DNA of 64,000 nt from UBA6168 sp964442355 (GTDB taxonomy: Bacteria; Bacteroidota; Bacteroidia; Chitinophagales; Saprospiraceae): the NCBI GenBank assembly GCA_964442355.1, contig CAYTZS010000002.1:28222-92221 (forward strand). Reading direction: 5' to 3'. Shown here piece after piece: positions 1 through 7,823 of the stretch (position 1 is its first letter; every line of letters begins with the position of its first letter). The position numbers and the translations under genes were made by a program. The notes under the pieces were generated by a model. That model saw nothing but the letters and a program-made list of their open reading frames with translations, was not told the DNA's origin and did no database searches.

Positions 1-459
1 GTATAAACGCTCGATTTCACCATCCACAAGAAAGTAAATCAACTGGCCGATGGGCATCCCAGCATAGACCTTTACGGGCTGGGTGCAGGAGATTTCAAGC
101 GTCCAGTAGTTGCAAAAGCCAACGTCGCCCTTGCCTGCCGTGGCGTGGATGTCAATGCCAAGCCGCCCGACGCTACTTTTTCCTTCCAAAAATGGTACTG
201 CGTGGTGTGTCTCTGTGTACTCCTCAGTGACGCCAAGGTAGAGTACGCCCGGTTTCAGCACGAATCCCGCTTCCGGTATCTCAAAATGGTCAATTTCGTT
301 GTGTTTGCGGGCGTCGAGCACAGGGTCACGGTAGTTGGCGAGCCACTTGCCGAGGTGGACGTCGTAGGAGTTGGTGCCAAGGCAGGCCCGGTCGTATGGC
401 TCGATGACGATGTCGCCGGATTCGATGGCTTCAAGGATTTTTTTATCGGAAAGAATCAT
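1..459 (-). CDS. dcd: dCTP deaminase, C-terminus outside window
   Basis: The reverse strand reads from ATG at 459 to the window edge without a stop, giving 153 residues. It deaminates dCTP to dUTP, feeding dTMP synthesis in the cytosol. The start MILSDKKILEAIESGDIVIEPYD and the segment near residues 106-122 (GKSSVGRLGIDIHATAG, followed by GDVGFCNYWTLEI) are the signature of the Dcd/dUTPase trimer family, including the SSxGR substrate loop. Family members are about 180-190 residues, so roughly 30 residues lie beyond base 1. A Bacteroidota-type -7 element sits 55 bases upstream. It is divergent from the DUF192 gene. The assignment rests on recognised motifs; a dCTP deaminase/dUTPase bifunctional variant cannot be excluded without the end. 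Confidence 0.93.
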   Translation of the reverse strand, partial: MILSDKKILEAIESGDIVIEPYDRACLGTNSYDVHLGKWLANYRDPVLDARKHNEIDHFEIPEAGFVLKPGVLYLGVTEEYTETHHAVPFLEGKSSVGRLGIDIHATAGKGDVGFCNYWTLEISCTQPVKVYAGMPIGQLIYFLVDGEIERLY

Positions 460-513
460 TGTTTGAAGGAAAAAGTAAAAAGATAAAAGTGGGTGCCGTA
501 GGATTTGGGAGGG

Positions 514-521
514 CAAAATTA
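514..521 (-). promoter_or_regulatory. -7 element of dcd promoter
   Basis: Reverse strand reads TAATTTTG, an exact match to the Bacteroidota -7 consensus TAnnTTTG, 55 bases before the dcd ATG. No clear TTTG -33 box was seen at the usual distance. Confidence 0.5.
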
Positions 522-561
522 GCTTTTTTTGATTCTTAACAACTCCAGTCCTCAACTACCG

Positions 562-591
562 TTTGTTTGGCCATTTTTTTGCTGAAATTTG
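562..591 (+). promoter_or_regulatory. Possible promoter of the DUF192 gene
   Basis: TTTG at 562-565 is followed after 18 bases by GAAATTTG at 584-591. This resembles the Bacteroidota TTTG-N19/21-TAnnTTTG promoter with one mismatch in the -7 box, and lies 62 bases before the start codon. Confidence 0.35.
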
Positions 592-653
592 CGCCCCGCA
601 ACGCCGAACGGGCTTGCAATCCAACAATTCAATAAAATAACAATCAATTCATC

Positions 654-1301
654 ATGTCAAATCCATCCCAGGCTACTCCAACGACCACCGTCAAAAAGAA
701 AAAGAAAAAGCCCACAGTGAACTGGAAACAGATACTCATCATCAGCGTCATGGTGCTGGCTGCTGTAAGCATGGTAGCGCCCGGCATTTTCAGTTGGATA
801 GGAAATCTGGCTCGCAGCGGCAATTCTTACCCGTCAGCTTCCACGAATTCCACTACTGAAACGACCAGCTCCACAACTGTACCATCAACCAACAATGCCG
901 AAGCCATGCCAGAGCCTAAGTTCCAAAAAGAAGGCGAACTCTATTTCCAAAGTGTTGCCACTGGCAAGGCCATTTCGAAAATTGACATCGAAAAAGCAGA
1001 TACAGAAGTGGATCGTCAGTTTGGCCTCATGTTCCGCAAGTCCATGCCAGAGGAGCAGGGCATGTTGTTCCTGTTCGAGACTAACGAACGCCAGAGCTTT
1101 TGGATGCGCAACACCTACATCCCGCTCGACATCATTTTTGTGGATGAAAACGGTGTCATCAACACCATCCACGAAAATGCCAAGCCGCTCAGTGATGCTT
1201 CACTTGCCTCCAACGGCAACGCCAAGTATGTAGTGGAAGTCATCGGTGGATACACGAAAAAGCACGGAATCAAGGTAGGTGACAAAATTAGCTGGCAGTA
1301 G
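654..1301 (+). CDS. Membrane-anchored DUF192 protein
   Basis: A 215-residue protein with a Lys-rich cytoplasmic N-terminus, one membrane segment at about residues 26-48, a Ser/Thr-rich linker (about 57-85) and a C-terminal DUF192 domain (about 100-213). The domain shows the family pattern: QFGLMFRKSMPEEQGMLF, then FWMRNTYIPLDIIFVDENG and a VVEV strand. DUF192 proteins are small beta-barrel proteins, usually exported; their biochemical role is not established. The layout places the domain in the periplasm. It is transcribed alone, convergent with the DUF1080 gene, with an inverted repeat between them. Confidence 0.88.
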   Translation: MSNPSQATPTTTVKKKKKKPTVNWKQILIISVMVLAAVSMVAPGIFSWIGNLARSGNSYPSASTNSTTETTSSTTVPSTNNAEAMPEPKFQKEGELYFQSVATGKAISKIDIEKADTEVDRQFGLMFRKSMPEEQGMLFLFETNERQSFWMRNTYIPLDIIFVDENGVINTIHENAKPLSDASLASNGNAKYVVEVIGGYTKKHGIKVGDKISWQ

Positions 1302-1311
1302 TTTTGGTTGG

Positions 1312-1357
1312 CAGTTGGCGGTCATGGGCTGTCATCACGTCTCATACCCGCCAACTG
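1312..1357. terminator. Inverted repeat between convergent genes
   Basis: CAGTTGGCGG at 1312-1321 pairs with CCGCCAACTG at 1348-1357, a perfect 10-bp stem with a 26-base loop, between the ends of the DUF192 (+) and DUF1080 (-) genes. There is no T-run, so it is either a weak bidirectional terminator or one of the intergenic word palindromes of this genome (CAGTTGG type). Confidence 0.45.
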
Positions 1358-1362
1358 ACGAA

Positions 1363-2175
1363 CTACTTAACAGGCAACTCCATAATCTCCACTTTCCTGA
1401 AATGAATCGGGTGGCTCTCGCTCTGCAATGAAATCGTGCCACTGGTCAATGGTTTCCCATCAATTTTCACCGCTGGGTCAAAGTTGTTCACCACGCCGCC
1501 GCCAATGACGGGCTTGGTGTACTCCATGACCACCTCGCCATCAAGAATGTGCTGAATCAGCGAATCGCCCAGCACGAGGAACTCCGCCGTCACCCACTGT
1601 TCACCGTGGTAGGTCTTGGAGCGGGAGTCCATGCAGTGCGCTGTTTCCAATTTGCCGTTGATGTTGACGTGCGTGCCGGGCGTGCAGAGGTTGGAGGTGT
1701 GGCGCTCATCTTTGCCATTGCCGCCGAGGAACTGCGCTTCGATGGAGATTGGGAAGTCCTGTTTTTTGGCCATGCTGGCTGCCGATTGGCCATGCAACAT
1801 GACCCCGCTGTTGCGAAGCGCCCAACCCTCGCCGCCGGGTGCCTGCTCACCCACAAAGCGGTACTCGACCCGCAAACGGTAATGCGAAAAGGGCTTCTGG
1901 TAAAACAAATGGCCGTAGCGCTGGCCGAAATCGGTGTAGCCGCCGTATCCGACCTTTATCATGCCATCCTCCACGGTGAAAGTGTTTTGGTAGTTGTCGT
2001 TGAGGTCGTAGCCCGCAATCTTGAGGTCCCAACCATCAAGATTTTTGCCATTGAAGAGTTGAATCCATTGGCCATCCTTCGGGGTGCGGGAGTTTGTGGA
2101 GGGCTTTTCACCGCAGCCTTTCCAAGTGGCGGCGGACAATAGCAAGCAAGTGCAGACAAGGGAAAGTGAGTTCAT
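1363..2175 (-). CDS. Secreted DUF1080 (3-keto-disaccharide hydrolase-like) protein
   Basis: A 270-residue protein with an N-terminal signal (hydrophobic to about residue 20, with Cys 21 in a non-canonical lipobox-like setting, KGC). Residues about 36-267 form the DUF1080 jelly-roll: IQLFNGKNLDGWDLK at the start, ALRNSGVMLHGQ in the middle (the NSGV motif) and PIHFRKVEIMEL at the end. DUF1080 domains resemble laminin-G/GH16 folds; some members hydrolyse 3-keto-disaccharides, others are only annotated by domain. The substrate here is unknown. It stands alone on the reverse strand, facing away from the GDSL gene. Confidence 0.87.
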   Translation of the reverse strand: MNSLSLVCTCLLLSAATWKGCGEKPSTNSRTPKDGQWIQLFNGKNLDGWDLKIAGYDLNDNYQNTFTVEDGMIKVGYGGYTDFGQRYGHLFYQKPFSHYRLRVEYRFVGEQAPGGEGWALRNSGVMLHGQSAASMAKKQDFPISIEAQFLGGNGKDERHTSNLCTPGTHVNINGKLETAHCMDSRSKTYHGEQWVTAEFLVLGDSLIQHILDGEVVMEYTKPVIGGGVVNNFDPAVKIDGKPLTSGTISLQSESHPIHFRKVEIMELPVK

Positions 2176-2348
2176 CGTAAATGTATTTTATGGGGCAAAT
2201 TAGGCAAGTCGTGCCAATTTCCAAGTAACGTGCCGTCAATTGATTTGGCTTGAACCCGCTTTTTTGAAAAATTCATCAACCCAGTGTGCCTGCGTTTGTT
2301 CCATCGGTGAACCATGTGGTTTTTTCAATCACCAACCAACAAAAAAAC

Positions 2349-3059
2349 ATGTCCTTCAAAATCCATTTCCTGCTGCTGTTGCTCCCCTTGTTTTCCGTCG
2401 CTTGCACCGAAAAAGACCCGATGCCCGATGACGAAATGCCCATTGTCGAAGACACCGTGCTCACCTATCTTGCCCTCGGTGATTCCTACACCATCGGGCA
2501 GGCGGTGGGCGAAAACGAGCGCTTCCCGGTGCAACTGGCGGCCAAGCTCAAAGAAGTCGGCACCAACATTGGTCACGTCCGCATCGTAGCGAAGACCGGC
2601 TGGACGACCGACGAACTGCAAGCGGGCATTGCCAGCACCAACCTCACTGCCGATAGCACTTTCTCGCTGGTTTCGCTACTCATCGGCGTCAACAACCAGT
2701 ACCGTGCTCGCCCTGTGGAGAGCTACAAGCCGGAGTTCACCGAACTGCTCAACCAAGCCATCGCATTTGCAGGCGGTAGGAGCGACAGGGTCTTCGTGGT
2801 GTCCATTCCCGACTACGCCTACACACCGTTCGGCAACGGTGCCAGCCATATCAGCCAAGGCATTGATGCGTACAACGCCGCCAATCGGGAAATCGCCGAG
2901 GCGATGGGCATCCGTTATTTTGACATCACGCCCATTTCGAGGGAGGGGCTGAACGACCCAACGCTGGTGGCAAGCGATGGCCTGCATCCTTCGGGAAAGC
3001 AGTATGCCATGTGGGCGAGCCTGATGCTTGGTGGGGTGATGGAGATGCTGGATAAATAA
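2349..3059 (+). CDS. GDSL/SGNH-family esterase lipoprotein
   Basis: A 236-residue SGNH hydrolase. I prefer the ATG at 2349 over an in-frame start at 2286 because it gives a clean lipoprotein signal ending in SVAC (Cys 19). Block I is YLALGDSYTIGQ with the nucleophile Ser 46, the block III Asn lies in LIGVNNQYR, and block V is ASDGLHPSGKQY supplying the Asp-His pair. These residues support an active hydrolase of esters or acetyl groups attached to the cell envelope. The natural substrate is not evident. It is convergent with the GH97 gene across a strong hairpin. Confidence 0.9.
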   Translation: MSFKIHFLLLLLPLFSVACTEKDPMPDDEMPIVEDTVLTYLALGDSYTIGQAVGENERFPVQLAAKLKEVGTNIGHVRIVAKTGWTTDELQAGIASTNLTADSTFSLVSLLIGVNNQYRARPVESYKPEFTELLNQAIAFAGGRSDRVFVVSIPDYAYTPFGNGASHISQGIDAYNAANREIAEAMGIRYFDITPISREGLNDPTLVASDGLHPSGKQYAMWASLMLGGVMEMLDK

Positions 3060-3077
3060 TAAAATGATGAAGTCTTT

Positions 3078-3120
3078 TTGAATGGCGATTGCCCCGCAAG
3101 GCGGAGCAATCGCCATTCAA
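3078..3120. terminator. Bidirectional hairpin terminator
   Basis: A perfect 15-bp stem (3078-3092 with 3106-3120, TTGAATGGCGATTGC and its complement) encloses a second small stem CCGC/GCGG. It lies between the convergent GDSL and GH97 genes, with a T-run on the left arm side (3074-3079). Confidence 0.75.
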
Positions 3121-3143
3121 CAAACAGGTGGTCGTTGAAACCC

Positions 3144-5285
3144 CTATCTGTACGCTTTAAGTGCCTTCTTGTCTGCCTCCGTTGCCAAGCGAATCTGCAC
3201 GGCAGCTCCACCGCCAGCAGCTAACTGGATTTTCAGCACCGTTTCCTTTTTCACCAAGTACGAATTGATTTGATAGGCCATCGGGTTTTTGTCCCAATGC
3301 GCATCTGTCGCATCGGCATAGACCGTCGCAACGTAGCTTGTGTTTTTGTCCAAAAAATCGAGCGGCAGCGTGGCCTTGCGGGCATTTTCATCGGTGATGG
3401 CTCCGATGAACCACTCGTTTTTGCCTTTGGCCCTGCGGGCAATGGAGAGATAGTCACCAGGCTCGGCTTCAAGGTAGCGGCTGTCGTCCCAGTCCACCGC
3501 CACGTCCTTGATGAACTGGAAGGCATCGAGGTGTTGCTCGTAGATTTCGGGCAGGTCAGCTGCCATTTGCAGGGGGCTGTAAATCGTGACGTAAAGCGCC
3601 AATTGCTTCGCAAGGGTCGTGTGTACCTGCTCCTTTTTATTCGGATCAAAGTAGCTCATTTTGGTTTGAAAAATACCAGGTGTGTAGTCAATCGGCCCGC
3701 CCATCGAGCGGGTGAATGGAAGGATAGTCTCGTGCTCTGGTGGATTGCCCACGCTCCAAGCGTTAAATTCGTTGCCACGGGTTGCCTCGCAGGCCAGCCA
3801 GTTGGGGTAGGTGCGGTGCAGGCCAGTTGGCCGCACGGGTTCGTGGGCGTCGAGCATGATTTGGCGCTCGGCGGTCTTGGCAGCCACCCGGTTGAAGTGG
3901 TTCACCATCCATTGCCCGTCGTGGTGCTCGCCACGAGGGATTATCCTACCGACATAGCCCGTCTTCACGGCATCGTAGCCGTATTTTTTCATAAAATCAT
4001 ACGACTTGTCCATCCAGCGCTCATAGTTGGTGACCGAGCCGGAAGTCTCGTGGTGCATGATGATTTTCACGCCTTTTTGCTTGGCGTAAGCCGAAAGTTC
4101 CGCCACATTGAAGTCGGGGTAGGGCGTTACGAAGTCGAAAACGTCCTCTTTCCACTTCCCAAACCAGTCTTCCCAGCCCGTGTTCCAGCCCTCGACAAGC
4201 ACACCGTCGAAGCCGTGCTTGGCTGCAAAATCAATGTACGTTTTTACCCGCTTGGTAGTGGCTCCGTGCCTGCCTGATGGTTCGACCGTGGCGAGGTCCC
4301 AAGTGGATGCGCTCTGCGTACCAGCATAGTCCCAAGTGGACTTCCCGACGTGCATTTCCCACCAAACCCCGACGTACTTGGTCGGCTTTATCCACGACGT
4401 TTCGGCGATTTTGGAAGGCTCGTTGAGGTTCAATATTAAGCGGGAAGCGAGGATGTCCGTCGCTTTGTCGCTGACGACGATGGTGCGCCACGGCGTATTG
4501 AAGGGTGCTTGCAGGTATGCCTTGTTGCCCACAGCGTCGGGCACGAGGTGCGAGGTCAGTTTGAACGTGGGTGTATCAACTTGGAGGTTCATGGCCGGGT
4601 AGTTCACCAGCGCCGCCTCATGGATGTTGAGGTAGAGGCCGTCCGTGGTTTTCATCATCAGCGGCGTCTGCACAAAGTTGACGCCGATGGGTGTGCGGGC
4701 GTGAATCTCGTTAGCCACGCCGCCCGCCAAGCCGTTTACCTCGCTGAGTTTGGTAGTGTTGTACTGGAACTCATTGCTGTCGTAGTCGCCGGGAATCCAG
4801 AACGCTTGGTGGTCGCCCGTGAGGTCGAACTCGGTTTTTTCGTCCGAAACGATGAAGTGGTTCAGCCCCGGCTGTGCCGGAAACTCGTAGCGGAAGCCCA
4901 GCCCATCGTTGAAGAGGCGGAAGCGGATGACGAACCGACGGTCATCCGCAGCGGATTGGCGCAGCGTAACGGCCAGTTCCCGGTAGTGGTTTCGAATCGT
5001 TTTGGTCTCGCCCCAGACGGGTGTCCAAGTTTCGTCAAAAACCGAAGAGTCCACCTGCACGACCGCAAAGCCTTGGCTGAAGGACGGCGCATCTTTTATG
5101 ATTACAGCCATGCGGCTGGGTTGAACCACTTCTTTTTTGCCAAAATACAGGCGGTAAGTTGGCTCGCCAGAAGCATTCAGGGCAAAAGTGAGCGCCAGTT
5201 TTCCGTTGGGAGAATGGATGGTTTGGGCAAAAATTTGCAGTGCGCAAAGCAAAAAAACGAGTGTAGAGGCAAGTTTATTCATCAT
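3144..5285 (-). CDS. Glycoside hydrolase family 97 enzyme
   Basis: A 713-residue secreted protein (signal peptide to about residue 21, ending IFA-Q; it begins with two Met codons so 5282 is an alternative start). The N-terminal beta-sandwich starts with SPNGKLALTF, typical of GH97; the (beta/alpha)8 barrel has GVLVEGWNTGWEDW near residue 365, HHETSG, and HEPVRPTGLHRTYPN near residue 481, followed by ACEATRGNEFNAWS. GH97 includes inverting alpha-glucosidases such as SusB and retaining alpha-galactosidases. The sequence is a clear family member, but which subgroup it belongs to needs an alignment of the catalytic acid and base. No SusCD pair or other polysaccharide-utilisation genes are nearby. 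Confidence 0.93.
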   Translation of the reverse strand: MMNKLASTLVFLLCALQIFAQTIHSPNGKLALTFALNASGEPTYRLYFGKKEVVQPSRMAVIIKDAPSFSQGFAVVQVDSSVFDETWTPVWGETKTIRNHYRELAVTLRQSAADDRRFVIRFRLFNDGLGFRYEFPAQPGLNHFIVSDEKTEFDLTGDHQAFWIPGDYDSNEFQYNTTKLSEVNGLAGGVANEIHARTPIGVNFVQTPLMMKTTDGLYLNIHEAALVNYPAMNLQVDTPTFKLTSHLVPDAVGNKAYLQAPFNTPWRTIVVSDKATDILASRLILNLNEPSKIAETSWIKPTKYVGVWWEMHVGKSTWDYAGTQSASTWDLATVEPSGRHGATTKRVKTYIDFAAKHGFDGVLVEGWNTGWEDWFGKWKEDVFDFVTPYPDFNVAELSAYAKQKGVKIIMHHETSGSVTNYERWMDKSYDFMKKYGYDAVKTGYVGRIIPRGEHHDGQWMVNHFNRVAAKTAERQIMLDAHEPVRPTGLHRTYPNWLACEATRGNEFNAWSVGNPPEHETILPFTRSMGGPIDYTPGIFQTKMSYFDPNKKEQVHTTLAKQLALYVTIYSPLQMAADLPEIYEQHLDAFQFIKDVAVDWDDSRYLEAEPGDYLSIARRAKGKNEWFIGAITDENARKATLPLDFLDKNTSYVATVYADATDAHWDKNPMAYQINSYLVKKETVLKIQLAAGGGAAVQIRLATEADKKALKAYR

Positions 5286-5297
5286 GTTGTTTTTTTA

Positions 5298-5305
5298 CAA
5301 AAATA
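5298..5305 (-). promoter_or_regulatory. -7 element upstream of GH97 gene
   Basis: Reverse strand reads TATTTTTG, an exact TAnnTTTG match, only 13 bases before the first Met codon of the GH97 gene. The short leader suggests the second Met (5282) may be the real start. Confidence 0.4.
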
Positions 5306-5383
5306 GGAAAATAGGCATGGTCTGATGGGTGATTCTTCGCACACAATTAACCAATTTACGCCGGGCCAGAAATAATGGATAAA

Positions 5384-5395
5384 GCCAATATTGGC
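5384..5395. promoter_or_regulatory. 12-bp palindrome in divergent promoter region
   Basis: GCCAATATTGGC is a perfect 12-bp palindrome located between the divergent GH97 and FG-GAP genes. It could be an operator; no regulator is identifiable nearby, so this is only a candidate site. Confidence 0.2.
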
Positions 5396-5478
5396 CAAAA
5401 ATAAAGCAATGGAACAGGCTGCTCGCAGTAGCTTTGGCACGAAGAAAACGAGGGTTTGGCTTTTCAAAAAACAAACGA

Positions 5479-7737
5479 ATGATGCACAAACAGTTGAGAT
5501 TTCTGGGAACGATGGCCGTAATTGCGATGCTGCTGGAGCTAAGTTGCAACCAACTTGAAGCAAGGAAACTGCCCATAAAAGTGGACGAGGAAGGCACTGC
5601 TAAAATGGTCAAACTCCTGCAAGAGACCTTCGCCAAGCTTGACCCCATGAAAATCCAATACTACGACAGCAACCGCAAGGCGGCGATTTTCAAGGCCAAA
5701 CTGGACGAGGCGACCGACATCAACGAGCAGATGAAGCTCAAGATGCAGTATGCTTTTGAACTGTTGGGAGGCGGCAAAAACGAACAGGCCATCATGGAGT
5801 TTGAGCAGCTGCTGCAAACCGCTACCGAGGCAAAGGCCGACCCTCAGTCGTTGGACCAAATCAAAAAGCTGCTGGCGCTCTGCTACGTGCGCATCGGCGA
5901 GACGAGCAACTGCATCGAACGCTTCAACGAGGCTTCCTGCATCCTGCCCATTCAAGGCAAGGGTGTTTACAACGACCAAATCGGCAGCCGCATGGCCATC
6001 CGGCTCTACGAGGAAATGCTGGTGGAAAACCCCAACGACTACGAGGCGATTTGGATGCTCAATTTCGCCTACATGACCGTGGGCGAGTACCCCAAAAAAG
6101 TGCCCAAGCAGTTTCTCGTTCCACCCTCCTTCTTTGAATCCGATTACGATTTGCCTGCCTTCAAAAACATCGCCCAAGAAGTTGGCGTCGGAACGGTAGC
6201 GCTGTCGGGCGGCACCTGCGTCGAGGACTTCAACAATGACGGCCTGCTCGACATCATGGCCTCCTCCTGGGGCATGAACGACCAACTCCGCTATTTCGAG
6301 AGCGATGGCAACGGGCATTTTACTGAAAAAACCGATGCGGCAAAACTCACCGGCTTGACAAGCGGCCTCAACCTCCAGCACGCCGACTACGACAACGACG
6401 GATTCATGGACTTGCTCGTGCTGCGGGGGGCTTGGTGGCAAGCCCAAGGCAACATCCCCAACTCGCTAATCAAAAACAACGGCGACGGCACCTTCACCGA
6501 CGTGACCATCCAAGCGGGGCTGCTCTCCTTCGCTCCCACGCAGACAGCAGCTTGGGCAGACTTCAACAACGACGGCTGGCTCGACCTTTTCATCGGCAAC
6601 GAAAGTGCAATGGAATTCAAAAACCCCTGTGAGTTTTACCTCAACAACCAAGACGGCACTTTCACTGACATCACGAAGCAGGTGGGATTGGGCACTTACC
6701 AAGCTTACGTCAAGGGCGTGACGGCTGGCGACGTGAACAACGATGGCTGGCAAGATTTGTACATTTCCACCCTTACTTCCAACAACATGCTGCTGCTCAA
6801 CCAAACCACCCAGCCCGGCGCTATGCCAGTTTTTATGGATGCTACGGAGCGTGCAGCAGTGAATCAGCCATTTGGCGGCTTTGCCACTTGGATGTTTGAT
6901 TTCAACAACGACGGTTGGCTCGACATTTTCGCTGGTTCTTACGGCTCCTCCACTGGGGCGCTGGCGGCGGAGGCAGCCACGCTGAATTCGCAGGGAAAGC
7001 ATATTGGCGGCACCCCCCACCTGTACATCAACGACGGCAAGACCGGCAAGGACGCCCCGCATTTCACCGATATCACCAAACAGGTGGGCCTGGACGACGC
7101 CCTCTTCGTCATGGGTTCCAACTTCGGCGACTTGGACAACGACGGCTGGCTCGACTTCTACCTCGGCACCGGAGCCCCCAGCCTGAGCGCCGTGGTGCCC
7201 AACAAGATGTACCGAAACAACGAAGGCAAAGGCTTGCAGGATGTGACCACCGCTGGCGGCTTCGGCATCCTGCAAAAAGGCCACGCCGTTGGTTTTGGCG
7301 ACTTCGACAACGACGGTGACCAAGACATTTTTTCGGTCATTGGCGGGGCACTGGATGGCGATGTGTTCAGCAACGCTTTTCACCTGAACCCCATTGGCAA
7401 CCAGCAAAATTGGGTAACGCTAAAACTCATCGGCACGACCTCCAACCGCTCGGCCATCGGGGCGAGGGTAAAAATCACAGCCATCGGCAAGGACGGCAAG
7501 GAGCGGCAGGTTCATGGCCTCGTCTCCACGGGCAGCAGCTTTGGTGGCAACAGCCTCCAATTGGAAATCGGGCTAGGCGATGCGACTTCCATCAAGCAAG
7601 TAGAAGTGAAATGGCCCAATGCAAAAGGCTCGGTATCGGTCTATAAAAATATTCAAATCAACAAATACGTGGAACTGACGGAGGGCAACACGGCACCTGT
7701 TTACCTTGAAAGGAAACGGATTCAGTTTCCGGGGTAG
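5479..7737 (+). CDS. FG-GAP/VCBS repeat protein with TPR-like and ASPIC/UnbV domains
   Basis: A 752-residue exported protein. The Met at 5479 is chosen because it starts a signal sequence with a Cys at about residue 22 (LLELSC, a poor lipobox, so possibly a lipoprotein); an upstream ATG at 5434 adds 15 basic residues. Residues about 50-210 are helical and TPR-like. They are followed by seven Asp-rich Ca2+ loops of the form D-F/Y-N/D-N-DG-x-x-D (for example DFNNDGLLDI, DYDNDGFMDL, DVNNDGWQDL, DLDNDGWLDF, DFDNDGDQDI), forming an integrin-alpha-like propeller. The last about 85 residues are an ASPIC/UnbV domain (IGARVKITAIG ... VEVKWPN). Such CRTAC1-like proteins are surface or periplasmic; function is not established. 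Followed 86 bases later by the amine oxidase gene. Confidence 0.9.
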   Translation: MMHKQLRFLGTMAVIAMLLELSCNQLEARKLPIKVDEEGTAKMVKLLQETFAKLDPMKIQYYDSNRKAAIFKAKLDEATDINEQMKLKMQYAFELLGGGKNEQAIMEFEQLLQTATEAKADPQSLDQIKKLLALCYVRIGETSNCIERFNEASCILPIQGKGVYNDQIGSRMAIRLYEEMLVENPNDYEAIWMLNFAYMTVGEYPKKVPKQFLVPPSFFESDYDLPAFKNIAQEVGVGTVALSGGTCVEDFNNDGLLDIMASSWGMNDQLRYFESDGNGHFTEKTDAAKLTGLTSGLNLQHADYDNDGFMDLLVLRGAWWQAQGNIPNSLIKNNGDGTFTDVTIQAGLLSFAPTQTAAWADFNNDGWLDLFIGNESAMEFKNPCEFYLNNQDGTFTDITKQVGLGTYQAYVKGVTAGDVNNDGWQDLYISTLTSNNMLLLNQTTQPGAMPVFMDATERAAVNQPFGGFATWMFDFNNDGWLDIFAGSYGSSTGALAAEAATLNSQGKHIGGTPHLYINDGKTGKDAPHFTDITKQVGLDDALFVMGSNFGDLDNDGWLDFYLGTGAPSLSAVVPNKMYRNNEGKGLQDVTTAGGFGILQKGHAVGFGDFDNDGDQDIFSVIGGALDGDVFSNAFHLNPIGNQQNWVTLKLIGTTSNRSAIGARVKITAIGKDGKERQVHGLVSTGSSFGGNSLQLEIGLGDATSIKQVEVKWPNAKGSVSVYKNIQINKYVELTEGNTAPVYLERKRIQFPG

Positions 7738-7823
7738 GGCTGAATTTTGGCATTGCGGTAGCTTAGACTTGTTCGGATTTTCTGATATTTTCTAGTACAT
7801 TGCCCAATAAAACATCCTCAACA

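Noticed and set aside
145..486. 113-codon forward frame at the window start
   Set aside because: It is the antisense of dCTP deaminase, which is convincingly encoded on the other strand.
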